From Thalassotalea euphylliae (GTDB taxonomy: Bacteria; Pseudomonadota; Gammaproteobacteria; Enterobacterales; Alteromonadaceae), in contig NZ_QUOT01000001.1 of assembly GCF_003390375.1 (NCBI RefSeq), positions 3,782,001-3,846,000 on the forward strand: a DNA stretch of 64,000 nt, given 5' to 3'. This document shows, in pieces, positions 44,285 through 53,195 of the stretch. Every line of letters begins with the position of its first letter. The stretch's first letter is position 1. The notes under the pieces are model-generated. The model worked only from the letters and a program-made list of their open reading frames with translations, searched no databases and was not told the origin of the DNA. A program made the translations under genes and the position numbers.

Positions 44285-45019
44285 CTACTTGGCAAAACCG
44301 CCAAGTGGTTTAAGTAGCACTGGTGAGATGGCCGCGTGGCGATCTCTTACCTCTGCGGGTAGATTGCCCAAATGCACCATACGCGTTGGTGTGGCGGCTG
44401 CCATCCAACGCTCGGCGTGTGCATCCCAGTTGTCGATATGGGTGTGGCAGGCTTCAACATCTTTAAAGCGCTCATAAACTAAGATGTCACCGTCGTCAGA
44501 AAGGTAGTATTGATAATTTAGCGTACCCTCTTCGGTTTCGGCACGTGCAATTTGTGAGTTCATTACTGCTTTGAATTCTTCTAGCATACCTTCGTTGAGC
44601 TTGGCTTCGACAATCCAGCCATAGTTTTCAAAGGTGGTGTTGCCATCAACCTTGATTTCGCTACCTTCGGCATCTTCACGAGCAAAGCCAGCGAGTGGTT
44701 TTAGCCATAGTGGTGAAAGTGCAGCGTGGCGTGCACGAACATCGTCAGGCAAGTTACCAAGGTGCAACATACGGGTGGCATCGGCTGCCGCTAACCAGCG
44801 TTCGGCATGGGCGTCCCAATTTTCGATATGCTCATGAGAAGCATCAGCAAACCGTTCATACACCAAGATATCGCCAGCGTCCGACATATAGTATTGATAG
44901 TTAAAGGTGCCGTTTTCGGTAAGCGCTTGGTTTACCTGTGAGTTCATCACGGCTTTAAAATTTTCTAACTCACCTTCTTTAAGTTTTGCCTCAACAATCC
45001 AACCAAAGTTATTAAACAT
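44285..45019 (-). CDS. Tandem-duplicated ABM-like (antibiotic biosynthesis monooxygenase fold) protein
   Basis: 244 residues made of two close copies of one domain. Residues 4-114 start FGWIVEAKLKEGELENFKAVMNSQ and end LSPLWLKPLAGFA; residues 131-243 start YGWIVEAKLNEGMLEEFKAVMNSQ and end ISPVLLKPLGGFA. Each has the ABM pattern (NYQYYMSDAGDILVYERFADA, ENWDAHAERWL). Fused dimers of this ferredoxin-like fold are known from heme-degrading and quinone monooxygenase families, but no function is certain. The ATG at 45019 has AGGAGAG upstream and is preferred to a start 11 codons earlier. Between it and the LysR gene (45020-45338) there is only AT-rich sequence. Confidence 0.75.
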   Translation of the reverse strand: MFNNFGWIVEAKLKEGELENFKAVMNSQVNQALTENGTFNYQYYMSDAGDILVYERFADASHEHIENWDAHAERWLAAADATRMLHLGNLPDDVRARHAALSPLWLKPLAGFAREDAEGSEIKVDGNTTFENYGWIVEAKLNEGMLEEFKAVMNSQIARAETEEGTLNYQYYLSDDGDILVYERFKDVEACHTHIDNWDAHAERWMAAATPTRMVHLGNLPAEVRDRHAAISPVLLKPLGGFAK

Positions 45020-45338
45020 TTTCACTCTCCTAAAATTAAAAGGAATTAACACGCCCTCATGGGTGACTAACCGACAGCAAATGCTGATTAATCAGTGATG
45101 AAAATATTAATTATCTTTCTATGTTTTGATAATTGGCGCCAAAGAAGAATCTTTATATAGAAAAAATTGATAATAGGTGTGGTTTTATCAACTTGAGGAC
45201 GAAAGCAAAGAACCGTTATTTAGAAAGAGCAGGGGAGTTAGTTGGTTTAATTAATTTGGACAAGCTAATTGAGGTAAGCCAACTCAGACTAACTAATTTA
45301 GGCTAGCTAATTTAAGCTAATAATCGAAATTAACTAAC

Positions 45339-46229
45339 TTAGATTAAATTAGGGTTGTCTTTGAAGTAATCAATAAAGTAGTCGATAAATGCCCGCACTT
45401 TAGGCGCAACTAATCGGGTATTGGGGTATAGTGCCCAAATATCGGTTGAACTCTTGAGTGGATAGTCACTTAGAATTTCAACCAGCTCACCTGCATTAAG
45501 TTTTTCATAAGAGCACCAAGTTGAGGTGATTGCAATGCCTAAGCCTGCGGCGCAAGCATCACGTACAGCTTCGCCGTTATCAACGCGCAGTACGGTATTT
45601 GTTTTGATATTTTTGGTTCCCTGTTTTGCAGCAAATTGCCAAACTTCTAAACCAAATAAATTAACACTTTGGTGGTGGGTTAAGTCTTCGGGAGTTTGTG
45701 GTATGCCATGCTGCTCCAAGTATTTTGGCGAGGCGACAATTTTACGATTGTCTTGTGCAAGCTTCCTTGCTTTTAAACTCGAGTCGTTAAGGGCGGCGTC
45801 ACGAATGGCAATGTCGAAACCGCCCTCAACTAGGTCGACAATGTTGTCACTAAGCCTTAAGTCTATTTTCAGTTTTGGGTATTGTGCCATAAAGCCCGAC
45901 AAGCCCGGCATAATATGCATGCGGCCAAACGATGCTGGCGCGGTAATTCTTAATGTGCCGGAAGGAGCTAAGCTACCACTGCCTACTGACGAGCGATCCA
46001 CATCAACGTTGGCAAGGATCTCTTCAGCGATTGGCAATAAGGTTTCCCCCTCGTCGGTTAAGGACACTTTGCGCGTTGTTCGGTGCATTAAGCGCACCCC
46101 TAACGATTCTTCAAGTTTGCTAATATGAGCACTTGCTACCGCAGGCGATAAGCCAAACTCACTGCCAGCCATACTGATATTGTGGGTTGCTGCAACGCGA
46201 ACGAAAAGTTTTAAATGATCAATATTCAT
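45339..46229 (-). CDS. LysR-family transcriptional regulator
   Basis: 296 residues. N-terminal winged HTH (MNIDHLKLFVRVAATHNISMAGSEFGLSPAVASAHISKLEESLGVRLMHRTTRKVSLTDEGE) and C-terminal periplasmic-binding-like effector domain (GTLRITAPASFGRMHIMPGLSGFMAQYPKLKIDLRLSDNIVDLVEGGFDIAIRDA). This is the DmlR/CrgA-like subgroup, not MetR, although methionine genes are near. It is followed, with a gap of about 320 bases, by the ABM-like gene on the same strand; that gene or the SMP-30 gene could be a target. Confidence 0.92.
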   Translation of the reverse strand: MNIDHLKLFVRVAATHNISMAGSEFGLSPAVASAHISKLEESLGVRLMHRTTRKVSLTDEGETLLPIAEEILANVDVDRSSVGSGSLAPSGTLRITAPASFGRMHIMPGLSGFMAQYPKLKIDLRLSDNIVDLVEGGFDIAIRDAALNDSSLKARKLAQDNRKIVASPKYLEQHGIPQTPEDLTHHQSVNLFGLEVWQFAAKQGTKNIKTNTVLRVDNGEAVRDACAAGLGIAITSTWCSYEKLNAGELVEILSDYPLKSSTDIWALYPNTRLVAPKVRAFIDYFIDYFKDNPNLI

Positions 46230-46476
46230 GCTGGCTACTTGTACCCGTAAATTAATTTCGATTAATCAACTAGATATTAATGAGTATAGTGTGGTGATGC
46301 TAGATTGAATTACTGTTAGCTAAATATGAAGAACAATTGTTTAGCAAGACAAGCGAGGCAAGTGAATTAAAAGCCTCGCGATTATTTTGATTTCAAACAG
46401 GTGCAGCTATTTGGCTTGGTGTTGTGTAGCTTGTCCTTAACTTTTACTTCACCAGCTAATTTAGCTTATGCGCTTG

Positions 46477-47544
46477 TTATAGGCCGGCTTTACTTGAAGC
46501 CCGCTTTGCTTGAAACTGGCTTTTAAGCTCTTCCCTAACAATTGCAGCGCCCGCACTTAATGCTTTTAGCTTAGCGTTAGCAACTTCGCGTGGAAGTGGT
46601 GCCATACCGCAATTAGTGCAAGGGTAGAGCTTGTCGGCATCAACGTAGTCAAGGGCGCTGCGCAGAGTTTCGGCGACTTCCTCTGGAGATTCAATGGTGT
46701 TGGTGGCAACGTCAATGGCACCAACCATCACCTTTTTACCGCGAATTAATTCCAGTACTTCGAGTGGCACACGACCGTTGTGGCATTCAAGCGAAATAAT
46801 ATCAATACTTGATTGTTGCAAACTCGGGAAAGTCGCTTCGTACTGGCGCCATTCATCGCCTAAGGTTTTCTTCCAGTCAGTGTTTGCTTTAATGCCATAG
46901 CCATAGCAAATATGTACCGCAGTTTCGCAATTTAAGCCTTCAATGGCGCGCTCTAAGCATTTAATACCCCATTCGTTCACTTCGTCAAAAAATACGTTAA
47001 ACGCAGGTTCGTCAAATTGAATAATATCGACACCAGCTGCTTCCAGTTCTTTGGCTTCTTCGTTTAGGGCTTTGGCAAATTCCCACGCGAGTTTTTCGCG
47101 GCTTTGATAATGCGCGTCATACAGGGTGTCGACCATGGTCATTGGCCCAGGCAGTGCCCACTTGATTGGCTGGTTAGTTTGCTGGCGCAAGAATTTAGCG
47201 TCATCGACAAATACTGGTTTAGTGCGGCTTACAGGGCCTACAACCGTTGGAACGCTGGCATCGTAGCGATTGCGAATGCGCACGGTTTTACGTTTTTCAA
47301 AGTCGACACCGCTTAAATGTTCAATAAAGGTGGTGACAAAGTGCTGGCGGGTTTGTTCGCCGTCGCTAACAATATCAATACCCGTAGTTTGCTGTTCTTG
47401 CAGGGTTACGCGCAAAGCATCTTGTTTGCCGTCAGTTAATGCTGTGCCGGATAGTTTCCAAGGTGACCAAAGTTGCTCAGGCTCTGCCAGCCAAACGGGT
47501 TTCGGTAAACTGCCTGCGGTTGATGTGGGTAATAGTGTTTTCAT
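46477..47544 (-). CDS. mesD: Core cobalamin-independent methionine synthase (MesD-like)
   Basis: 355 residues, matching only the C-terminal catalytic half of MetE. The zinc ligands are in place: His and Cys in VHICYGYG, Glu in ISLECHNGR and Cys in LYPCTNCGMAPLPR. STAGSLPKPVWL and QFDEPAFNVFFDEV are also typical. Stand-alone core MetE proteins next to a DUF1852 protein (MesX) were reported as MesD, which uses oxygen-dependent MesX and perhaps an unusual methyl donor to make methionine. Here the DUF1852 gene lies 94 bases upstream on the same strand, which supports the name. Confidence 0.85.
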   Translation of the reverse strand: MKTLLPTSTAGSLPKPVWLAEPEQLWSPWKLSGTALTDGKQDALRVTLQEQQTTGIDIVSDGEQTRQHFVTTFIEHLSGVDFEKRKTVRIRNRYDASVPTVVGPVSRTKPVFVDDAKFLRQQTNQPIKWALPGPMTMVDTLYDAHYQSREKLAWEFAKALNEEAKELEAAGVDIIQFDEPAFNVFFDEVNEWGIKCLERAIEGLNCETAVHICYGYGIKANTDWKKTLGDEWRQYEATFPSLQQSSIDIISLECHNGRVPLEVLELIRGKKVMVGAIDVATNTIESPEEVAETLRSALDYVDADKLYPCTNCGMAPLPREVANAKLKALSAGAAIVREELKSQFQAKRASSKAGL

Positions 47545-47638
47545 AAAAATAATATCTACTTCTTTGTTGTTTTATTTTCGGCTTATTGCTATGCGCTTTT
47601 ACTCGCTAGAAGCGCTAAGTTGCTAAACCGCAAGGTGG

Positions 47639-48616
47639 CTAAACCGAATAGTTGGCAGCCCAATTTTCAAGTACGCCTTGGTAGGGTTTAATAAAGTGCT
47701 GTTCGGCAAACTTTCCTTGTTCAATTGCTAGTCTGCTGCGCTCTTCACGGTCATACACTATTTGCGTTAACGAATGGTCGCGGTTTTTAAGGTTTGGCTG
47801 ATAGCGTTTACCTGCTGCTGCATTGGCGTTGTAAATTTCTGGGCGATAGATTTTTTGGAAGGTTTCCATGGTGCTAATCGTGCTGATCAATTCAAGGTTG
47901 GTATAGTCATTTAGCAAATCACCAACAAAGTAAAAAGCAAACGGTGCAACGCTATTCGGCGGCATAAAATAACGTACCTGTAAGCCCATTTTTTCGAAGT
48001 ACTGCTCGGTTAACGACGACTCATTCGGCTGGTATTCAACACCCAATACAGGGTGCTGATTTTCGGTGCGATGATAGGTTTTGTTGTCAGATACGCTTAA
48101 GCAGATGACTGGTGGCTTGTTAAAGTGTTGCTGATAGGCGTCTGAGCTTAAAAAGTACTGAAATAGCTTGCCGTGTAAATCACCAAAGTTATTTGGGACG
48201 CTAAATTGTGCTTGGTCTTTATTGTGGTTCAGCAGCAGTACACTGAAGTCGTAATCGCGCACATAAGAAGAAAAGTTATTGCCAACAATGCCTTCAATGC
48301 GCTCACCTGTTTGATGGTCAAGAATATTGGTTTTTAACACCTCTATCGACGGAAATATTTCATCGCTTGTGGTTACTGTCATATCCACAGAAATAATCTC
48401 AAGTTCGACACTGTAGCGATCGCCGTTTGGGTTGTCCCAGTTGGCTAGGGCATTAAAACTGTTATCAATCATCTTTAGGGCATTACGTAAGTTGGCTTGA
48501 CGATGGGCTCCGCGAGCTAAATTGGCAAAGTTAGTGGTTAAACGAGTGCTGTTTGCTGGTTGGTAGTTTTCGTCAAAGCTGATGCGTTTGATGCTGTAGT
48601 TAAAATCTGTAGTCAT
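47639..48616 (-). CDS. mesX: DUF1852 protein, MesX-like partner of the core methionine synthase
   Basis: 325 residues starting MTTDFNYSIKRISFDENYQPANSTRLTTNFANLARGAHRQANLRNALKMI, a DUF1852 signature, with NHNKDQAQFSVPNNFGDLHGKLFQYFLSSDAYQ and FAFYFVGDLLNDYTNLELISTISTMETFQKIYRPEIYNANAAAGKRYQP. I use the ATG at 48616; an earlier in-frame start 14 codons up is atypical. No signal peptide or membrane helix, so cytoplasmic. It is first in a mesX-mesD operon, with two MetR-type sites 158-191 bases upstream of its start. Confidence 0.85.
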   Translation of the reverse strand: MTTDFNYSIKRISFDENYQPANSTRLTTNFANLARGAHRQANLRNALKMIDNSFNALANWDNPNGDRYSVELEIISVDMTVTTSDEIFPSIEVLKTNILDHQTGERIEGIVGNNFSSYVRDYDFSVLLLNHNKDQAQFSVPNNFGDLHGKLFQYFLSSDAYQQHFNKPPVICLSVSDNKTYHRTENQHPVLGVEYQPNESSLTEQYFEKMGLQVRYFMPPNSVAPFAFYFVGDLLNDYTNLELISTISTMETFQKIYRPEIYNANAAAGKRYQPNLKNRDHSLTQIVYDREERSRLAIEQGKFAEQHFIKPYQGVLENWAANYSV

Positions 48617-49277
48617 GATGATTGATACTCGCCAGTTAAAATATTGGTTAAGGTGCACGTTACTTTTCTTGTGTCATGGCGAAACTTCACTAGGAAACAT
48701 TACTAGAAAGTAAGCCTTCGCTAAGTAATCGCTGTTAGCTATTTTTATACTGGCTTAACGAGATGAATAAAAATGAAGATACTTCATGAAAAGATGAGCT
48801 GATTTCATAATGCTGATTGTTAGCGGCTTTCAGGTGAGCTTACTTCGGGCTTGTTACCGATATTTTTTGTTTGGCTTACAAGGTTTTTAAACTAAGTAGC
48901 TCAACTAATATACTTCATCTTACAAGCTACGTTTTAGCTGCTAACAGCTTGTGCTTAACATACAACAGTGTTTTTGATACATCGTACTTAAACCCAATGA
49001 TTTTCAGAATATACAAACTGATTAGCAATCAACCCGAATTTGCTATCTAATTGTGCTATCATCTAAAACCTTTATATTCGAGCTTAATTCTTTCGCCGTT
49101 TTTCGTTACTTTTTAGGTTCTCTACTTTGTCTCTGCCTACTGACTAGGTGGCTAAAGTAAAGCGTATTAACCTAGCTTTGGTGTTGAGTAACGCCTAAAA
49201 CTGATTATTGAAAGCGGTTAAACAATTAAGCATTGACTCTCATATACAACCTGCGCTTTGCGCTAAGGTGTCACTTA
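48617..49277. other. Divergent region between mesX and the BCCT gene
   Basis: About 660 bases with no gene. Besides the two MetR-type boxes it is AT-rich and unremarkable; it should hold the promoter of each flanking gene. Confidence 0.5.
48774..48807. promoter_or_regulatory. Paired MetR binding sites upstream of mesXD
   Basis: TGAAGATACTTCA at 48774-48786 fits the MetR consensus TGAA-N5-TTCA at all 8 positions. A second site, TGAGCTGATTTCA at 48795-48807, fits 7 of 8. Their starts are 21 bp apart, two helical turns, the usual spacing for cooperative LysR-type dimers. MetR with homocysteine activates metE and related genes in other gammaproteobacteria. The metR gene itself is not in the window. 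Confidence 0.65.
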
Positions 49278-51233
49278 ATGATGAAATTGAATTCATCGAA
49301 GCTTAATCGCGCCGTTTTTTTCCCCTCCACCCTTGCTATCATTGCCCTGCTCGCGTTTACCTTTTTATGGCCAAAAAGTGCATCGGCAACCTTTAGTGCT
49401 ATGCAAGCTGCAATCACTGTTAATGGCGGCTGGTTCTATGTTTTAGCGGTGGGCATTATTTTAGGGTTTGTGCTGTACTTGGGAATTTCTCGCTTTGGTG
49501 AGATAAAGCTCGGGCCAGATCATTCCACCCCTGATTACAGCATGAGCACATGGCTATCAATGCTCTTTGCTGCTGGCATGGGCATTGGTTTAATGTTCTT
49601 TGGTGTTGCTGAGCCAGTAATGCATTATCTATCCCCTCCCACCGCAGAGCCAGGCTCAATTGATGCAATGCGCGAGGCGATGAAAATTACTTTCTTCCAT
49701 TGGGGGTTTCATGCTTGGGCTATCTACGCCATTGTTGCACTAATATTGGCGTACTTTTGTTATCGCCAAGGGTTGCCGTTAACGCTGCGCTCAGCGCTTT
49801 ACCCGATTATTGGTGATCGCATCTATGGTTGGCCGGGTCACTTAGTGGATATTTTTGCCGTTGTCGGTACGGTATTTGGTGTTGCTACCTCACTGGGCTT
49901 AGGCGCAAGCCAAGTCAACGCTGGCCTTAACTATTTGTTTGAGGTTGATGTTAGCCAAATTAATCAAATGCTGATTATGCTAGCGATTATCTCGTTGGCG
50001 TCGATTTCCGTGGTTACGGGTTTAGACAAAGGTATTAAAATTTTGTCTGAAGTAAACATGGGGTTAGCGATAATGCTGATGCTACTAATTTTTGTACTTG
50101 GCCCAACCGTTTACTTGTTGCAAGTATACGTGCAAAACATTGGTGGCTATTTATCTGAGATTGTTGCCAATACCTTTAATTTATTTGCCTACGAGAAGAA
50201 AGATTGGATCGGCGGCTGGACAATTTTCTATTGGGGCTGGTGGCTAGCATGGGCACCATTTGTTGGCTTGTTTATCGCACGTATTTCAAAAGGCCGCACA
50301 ATTCGTGAATTCGTTTTAGGGGTACTGATGGTACCTACGGCATTTACCTTATTGTGGATGACCATTTTCGGCAATTCTGCAATTTCACTGATTGTTGATG
50401 GTGGATTTACCCGTTTGGCTGAAATGGTCAATGAAAATGCTGCGGTTAGCTTGTTTGTATTTCTGGAAGCAATTCCTTGGTCAACAGCGCTAACGGGATT
50501 ATCTATTTTGATGATTGTTATCTTCTTTGTCACCTCGTGTGACTCAGGGGCTATGGTCATTGATATGCTGTGTTCAAATGGTGAGAACGATACACCAGTA
50601 TGGCAGCGTTTATTCTGGGCATGCTGTGTTGGTGTTGTAGCGGCAATACTAACCTTAGCTGGCGGCTTAGAAGCGTTGCAAACCATGACCATCGCTAGTG
50701 CCTTGCCATTTTCAATAGTGCTGCTCGCCGCTTGTTTTGGTTTAGTGAAAGCGCTGCGTGTTGAAGCAGCAAAACGCGATGCAATGCAATTGAACTTGTC
50801 TACTACCAATATGTATCGCCACAAAGACGATTGGCAGGAAAAGCTGGATAATATTTTATCAACACCCACCAAGAAAAACGCTGATGTGTTTATTAAAAGT
50901 CGTGTGCGAAAAGCGTTTGAAAAAATGAAGGAGCAGTTCGAAGCCAACGACATTGATGTCGGCATCGAGTCAACGACTTCTGGCTTGCAGCTAAAAGTTT
51001 TTCATGGTGATGAGCATGACTTTATTTACGCAGTGAAAAAGAGTGAGCATTTACAGCCAGATTTCAACAGCGATACCGATAGCAATTCCGATAGCTACTA
51101 TCGCGCTGAAGTACACTTAGTGGAAGGTGGTCAAGACTACGACATTATGGGCTGGTCAGAAGCTGAAGTACTCAATGATATTGTTGATCAATACCAAAAG
51201 CATATGCACTTCTTACACTTGTTGCGAGAGTAG
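49278..51233 (+). CDS. BCCT-family transporter (choline/glycine betaine type)
   Basis: 651 residues with twelve helices and a long cytoplasmic C-terminal domain (about 510-651), the BetT-like form. Family signatures are GPDHSTPDYSMSTWLSMLFAAGMGIGLMFFGVAEPVMHYLSPP and FYWGWWLAWAPFVGLFIARISKGRTIREFV, with the aromatic WGWWLAW substrate box intact, and FFVTSCDSGAMVIDMLCS. It should be sodium- or proton-coupled uptake of betaine, choline or similar, for osmoprotection. ATG at 49278 has AAGGTG upstream. Monocistronic with its own terminator. Confidence 0.93.
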   Translation: MMKLNSSKLNRAVFFPSTLAIIALLAFTFLWPKSASATFSAMQAAITVNGGWFYVLAVGIILGFVLYLGISRFGEIKLGPDHSTPDYSMSTWLSMLFAAGMGIGLMFFGVAEPVMHYLSPPTAEPGSIDAMREAMKITFFHWGFHAWAIYAIVALILAYFCYRQGLPLTLRSALYPIIGDRIYGWPGHLVDIFAVVGTVFGVATSLGLGASQVNAGLNYLFEVDVSQINQMLIMLAIISLASISVVTGLDKGIKILSEVNMGLAIMLMLLIFVLGPTVYLLQVYVQNIGGYLSEIVANTFNLFAYEKKDWIGGWTIFYWGWWLAWAPFVGLFIARISKGRTIREFVLGVLMVPTAFTLLWMTIFGNSAISLIVDGGFTRLAEMVNENAAVSLFVFLEAIPWSTALTGLSILMIVIFFVTSCDSGAMVIDMLCSNGENDTPVWQRLFWACCVGVVAAILTLAGGLEALQTMTIASALPFSIVLLAACFGLVKALRVEAAKRDAMQLNLSTTNMYRHKDDWQEKLDNILSTPTKKNADVFIKSRVRKAFEKMKEQFEANDIDVGIESTTSGLQLKVFHGDEHDFIYAVKKSEHLQPDFNSDTDSNSDSYYRAEVHLVEGGQDYDIMGWSEAEVLNDIVDQYQKHMHFLHLLRE

Positions 51234-51317
51234 CAGCGTCTTGAATTGCAGTGTATAGCACAACAATTATCATAGTAGTTGAGTGGACTTGTTAATAAGT
51301 CGCTGATGAATAAACAA

Positions 51318-51347
51318 TAAAGCCACCTCAGAGCAGGTGGCTTTTTA
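51318..51347 (+). terminator. Intrinsic terminator after the BCCT gene
   Basis: AAAGCCACCT and AGGTGGCTTT pair around CAGAGC and are followed by TTAC; the A-rich left side could also serve the minus strand. Confidence 0.85.
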
Positions 51348-51390
51348 CTAGCTATTTGTATCGACTTCGCTTTCTTGCTACTTTTGTTTG

Positions 51391-51875
51391 CTAAGAATTA
51401 ACTAAACTTAGTGCACTTACGTCTTGCCATGGGCCTTTTATCGCGAGTGTTTTGGCTGGCGAATAAAGGTTAACAAATAACGTTGAACCATCCGGTGAGA
51501 AACAGGCGCCGGCGAGTTCTGTTTGTGCATGCAGGCGGGCAAAATCATATAGTTTACCGTCGGGGGTTACACCGCGCAGGTGGTTGTTAACCACCTCGGT
51601 ATATTGGTCTTCACACACCAATAAGTGGTCTTGTGGGGTAACGGTTAGGTTGTCGCCAAAATTAAACAGTGACTCATCTTCGCTTTCTAAAAACAGTTGT
51701 AAACGAGCCGGCTGTGCACGCTCATGTACTTTGCCTTCATATGCTGATGGTTGATAACGCATAATTTGACCAAGCTGTTTGTTGCCACCATTCGTGCAAC
51801 AGAAGTACAGTTCGTTATCGGCCCAGTGAATGCCAGTGACGTCAACCCGAGGCAAAATTTACGTCTAATGACCAT
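51391..51875 (-). pseudogene. PhoX-like (DUF839) phosphatase gene with a large internal deletion
   Basis: The 3' part encodes about 154 residues, VDVTGIHWADNELYFCCTNGGNKQLGQIMRYQPS and LSLFNFGDNLTVTPQDHLLVCEDQ-like sequence to AGACFSPDGSTLFVNLYSPAKTLAIKGPW, the C-terminal third of PhoX/DUF839 phosphatases. At 51875 an ATG with AAAGGA upstream opens MVIRRKF, a twin-arginine motif start, but this is in another frame and joins the C-terminal part within a few codons. About 300 codons of the middle are missing and a TAA interrupts the C-terminal frame just before it. This is a dead gene, downstream of the ABC permease. Confidence 0.7.
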
Positions 51876-51965
51876 ATGTTGTCCTTTAATTGATAACTTC
51901 AAGATTGTTTAATATCTGTTAGTTAATGTCATTTGATTAGCGTCATATACTAAGCGCTATAACGC

Positions 51966-53195
51966 TCACTGCTTTGCATTGCGAAACGCCGACAGCGCAG
52001 GCGGAATTGCTGCGATAAAAGCTAATACGGCGATAAGCAAAAGTGTGATGACATTGGCTTGCGAGAAAACGTTGGGTGTTATGGCAAGGCCGTAATGATT
52101 GAGCAGGTAATGCTGTGCAGATATTAAGCCTGTGCTTAGAAGCCCTGTCGCTAATAGCGCACTAACAATGACAATTAGCATGGCCTCAAGTTCAATAAAC
52201 CAATAAATAAATAGCGGTGAAGCGCCAATCATTCTCAGTAATTTTATCTCTTGTCTGCGCTCGTTAATGGAGCTAATTAACATGGCGCTAAGCCCAAGCA
52301 GCGCTGAAATCACCACTAATGCTGATATTAATCTAAGTGCTTTTTCAACAACCGACATGGTTTGCCACAGCTCTTGTAATGCAACGCCCGGTAATATTGC
52401 CATTAGCGGCTCGTTATTGTCGGTATTAATCTGTCGCTGAAGCTGAAATACGCGCATTTTTGAAGTAAGGCCAAGCATCACAGCGGTAACTGACGTTGGT
52501 TGCAGCTCAGGAGCTGCCATCGACACTTGGCTAGCCGGCTGCTGCCCAGAGTTTAATGGCCGTGCTAAATGCACAGCGCTTAAGCCTTGCAAGCTTACGT
52601 GTAAACTTCTGTCAACGGGTGTCCCCGTAGGGGCCAATATGCCAACGACTTGAAAGGGCGATTGCTTATGCTGAGTAAAGCTAGTGCTACCAATGCCATG
52701 TGACAAAATCAGTTTATCACCAAGCTGGTAACCCAAGCGCTTCGCGACCTCACTGCCAAGTACCAGCTCAAAAACACCGTTAAATGCTCGCCCCGCCTCA
52801 AAGCTGAGCTGTTGCTGCTGACCAAAGCTAAAATAAGTAAAGTAATTTGTTGTTGTGCCCAGCACGCGATAGCCTTTATGCGAGTCGCCAAGTGAAATCG
52901 GCACGGCCCATTTTACGGCATTGTGTTGACTAACGCTTTGATATGCTTGCCAACTAATATTGTTGGTCGGTGCCCCCATACGAAATACCGAGTAGAGCAG
53001 TAAGTTCAAACTGCCTGTGCGAGTGCCAACAATAAGGTCAACACCGGAAACGCTATTAGCGAAATTAGTTTTTGCTTGTTGGCGAATATGCTCAGTGGCC
53101 AGTATCACCACAATACTGACAGTGACGGCAAATATGGTCAGCATGACCGAGCCTTTGCGGTGCCATAAACTCTTGCTGGCAATTTGCAATAACAT
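51966..53195 (-). CDS. FtsX-type ABC permease (LolC/MacB fold), probably metal-related
   Basis: 409 residues. Helix 1 (MLTIFAVTVSIVVILATEHI), a periplasmic MacB-type domain (about 40-265), then three helices (LISALVVISALLGLSAMLISSI, FIYWFIELEAMLIVIVSALLATGLL, VITLLLIAVLAFIAAIPPALSAF) with the coupling segment ERRQEIKLLRMIGAS. Its ATG overlaps the TAA of the ATPase gene (TAATG), so the two are coupled. The set ATPase, permease, divergent DUF3299 lipoprotein and a ZrgA-like protein nearby resembles the zinc-linked Zrg clusters of Vibrio. That role is inferred from context. Confidence 0.88.
   Translation of the reverse strand: MLLQIASKSLWHRKGSVMLTIFAVTVSIVVILATEHIRQQAKTNFANSVSGVDLIVGTRTGSLNLLLYSVFRMGAPTNNISWQAYQSVSQHNAVKWAVPISLGDSHKGYRVLGTTTNYFTYFSFGQQQQLSFEAGRAFNGVFELVLGSEVAKRLGYQLGDKLILSHGIGSTSFTQHKQSPFQVVGILAPTGTPVDRSLHVSLQGLSAVHLARPLNSGQQPASQVSMAAPELQPTSVTAVMLGLTSKMRVFQLQRQINTDNNEPLMAILPGVALQELWQTMSVVEKALRLISALVVISALLGLSAMLISSINERRQEIKLLRMIGASPLFIYWFIELEAMLIVIVSALLATGLLSTGLISAQHYLLNHYGLAITPNVFSQANVITLLLIAVLAFIAAIPPALSAFRNAKQ

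Noticed and set aside
45339..46229. LysR gene near mesXD as metR
   Set aside because: The N-terminus is of the DmlR/CrgA-like type and lacks the MetR pattern; it is also separated from mesD by a 247-base gap.
46353..46379. GCGAGGC/GCCTCGC hairpin as the mesD terminator
   Set aside because: The stem is perfect but only 7 bp with a 13-base loop, lies about 100 bases after mesD and lacks T on the minus strand.
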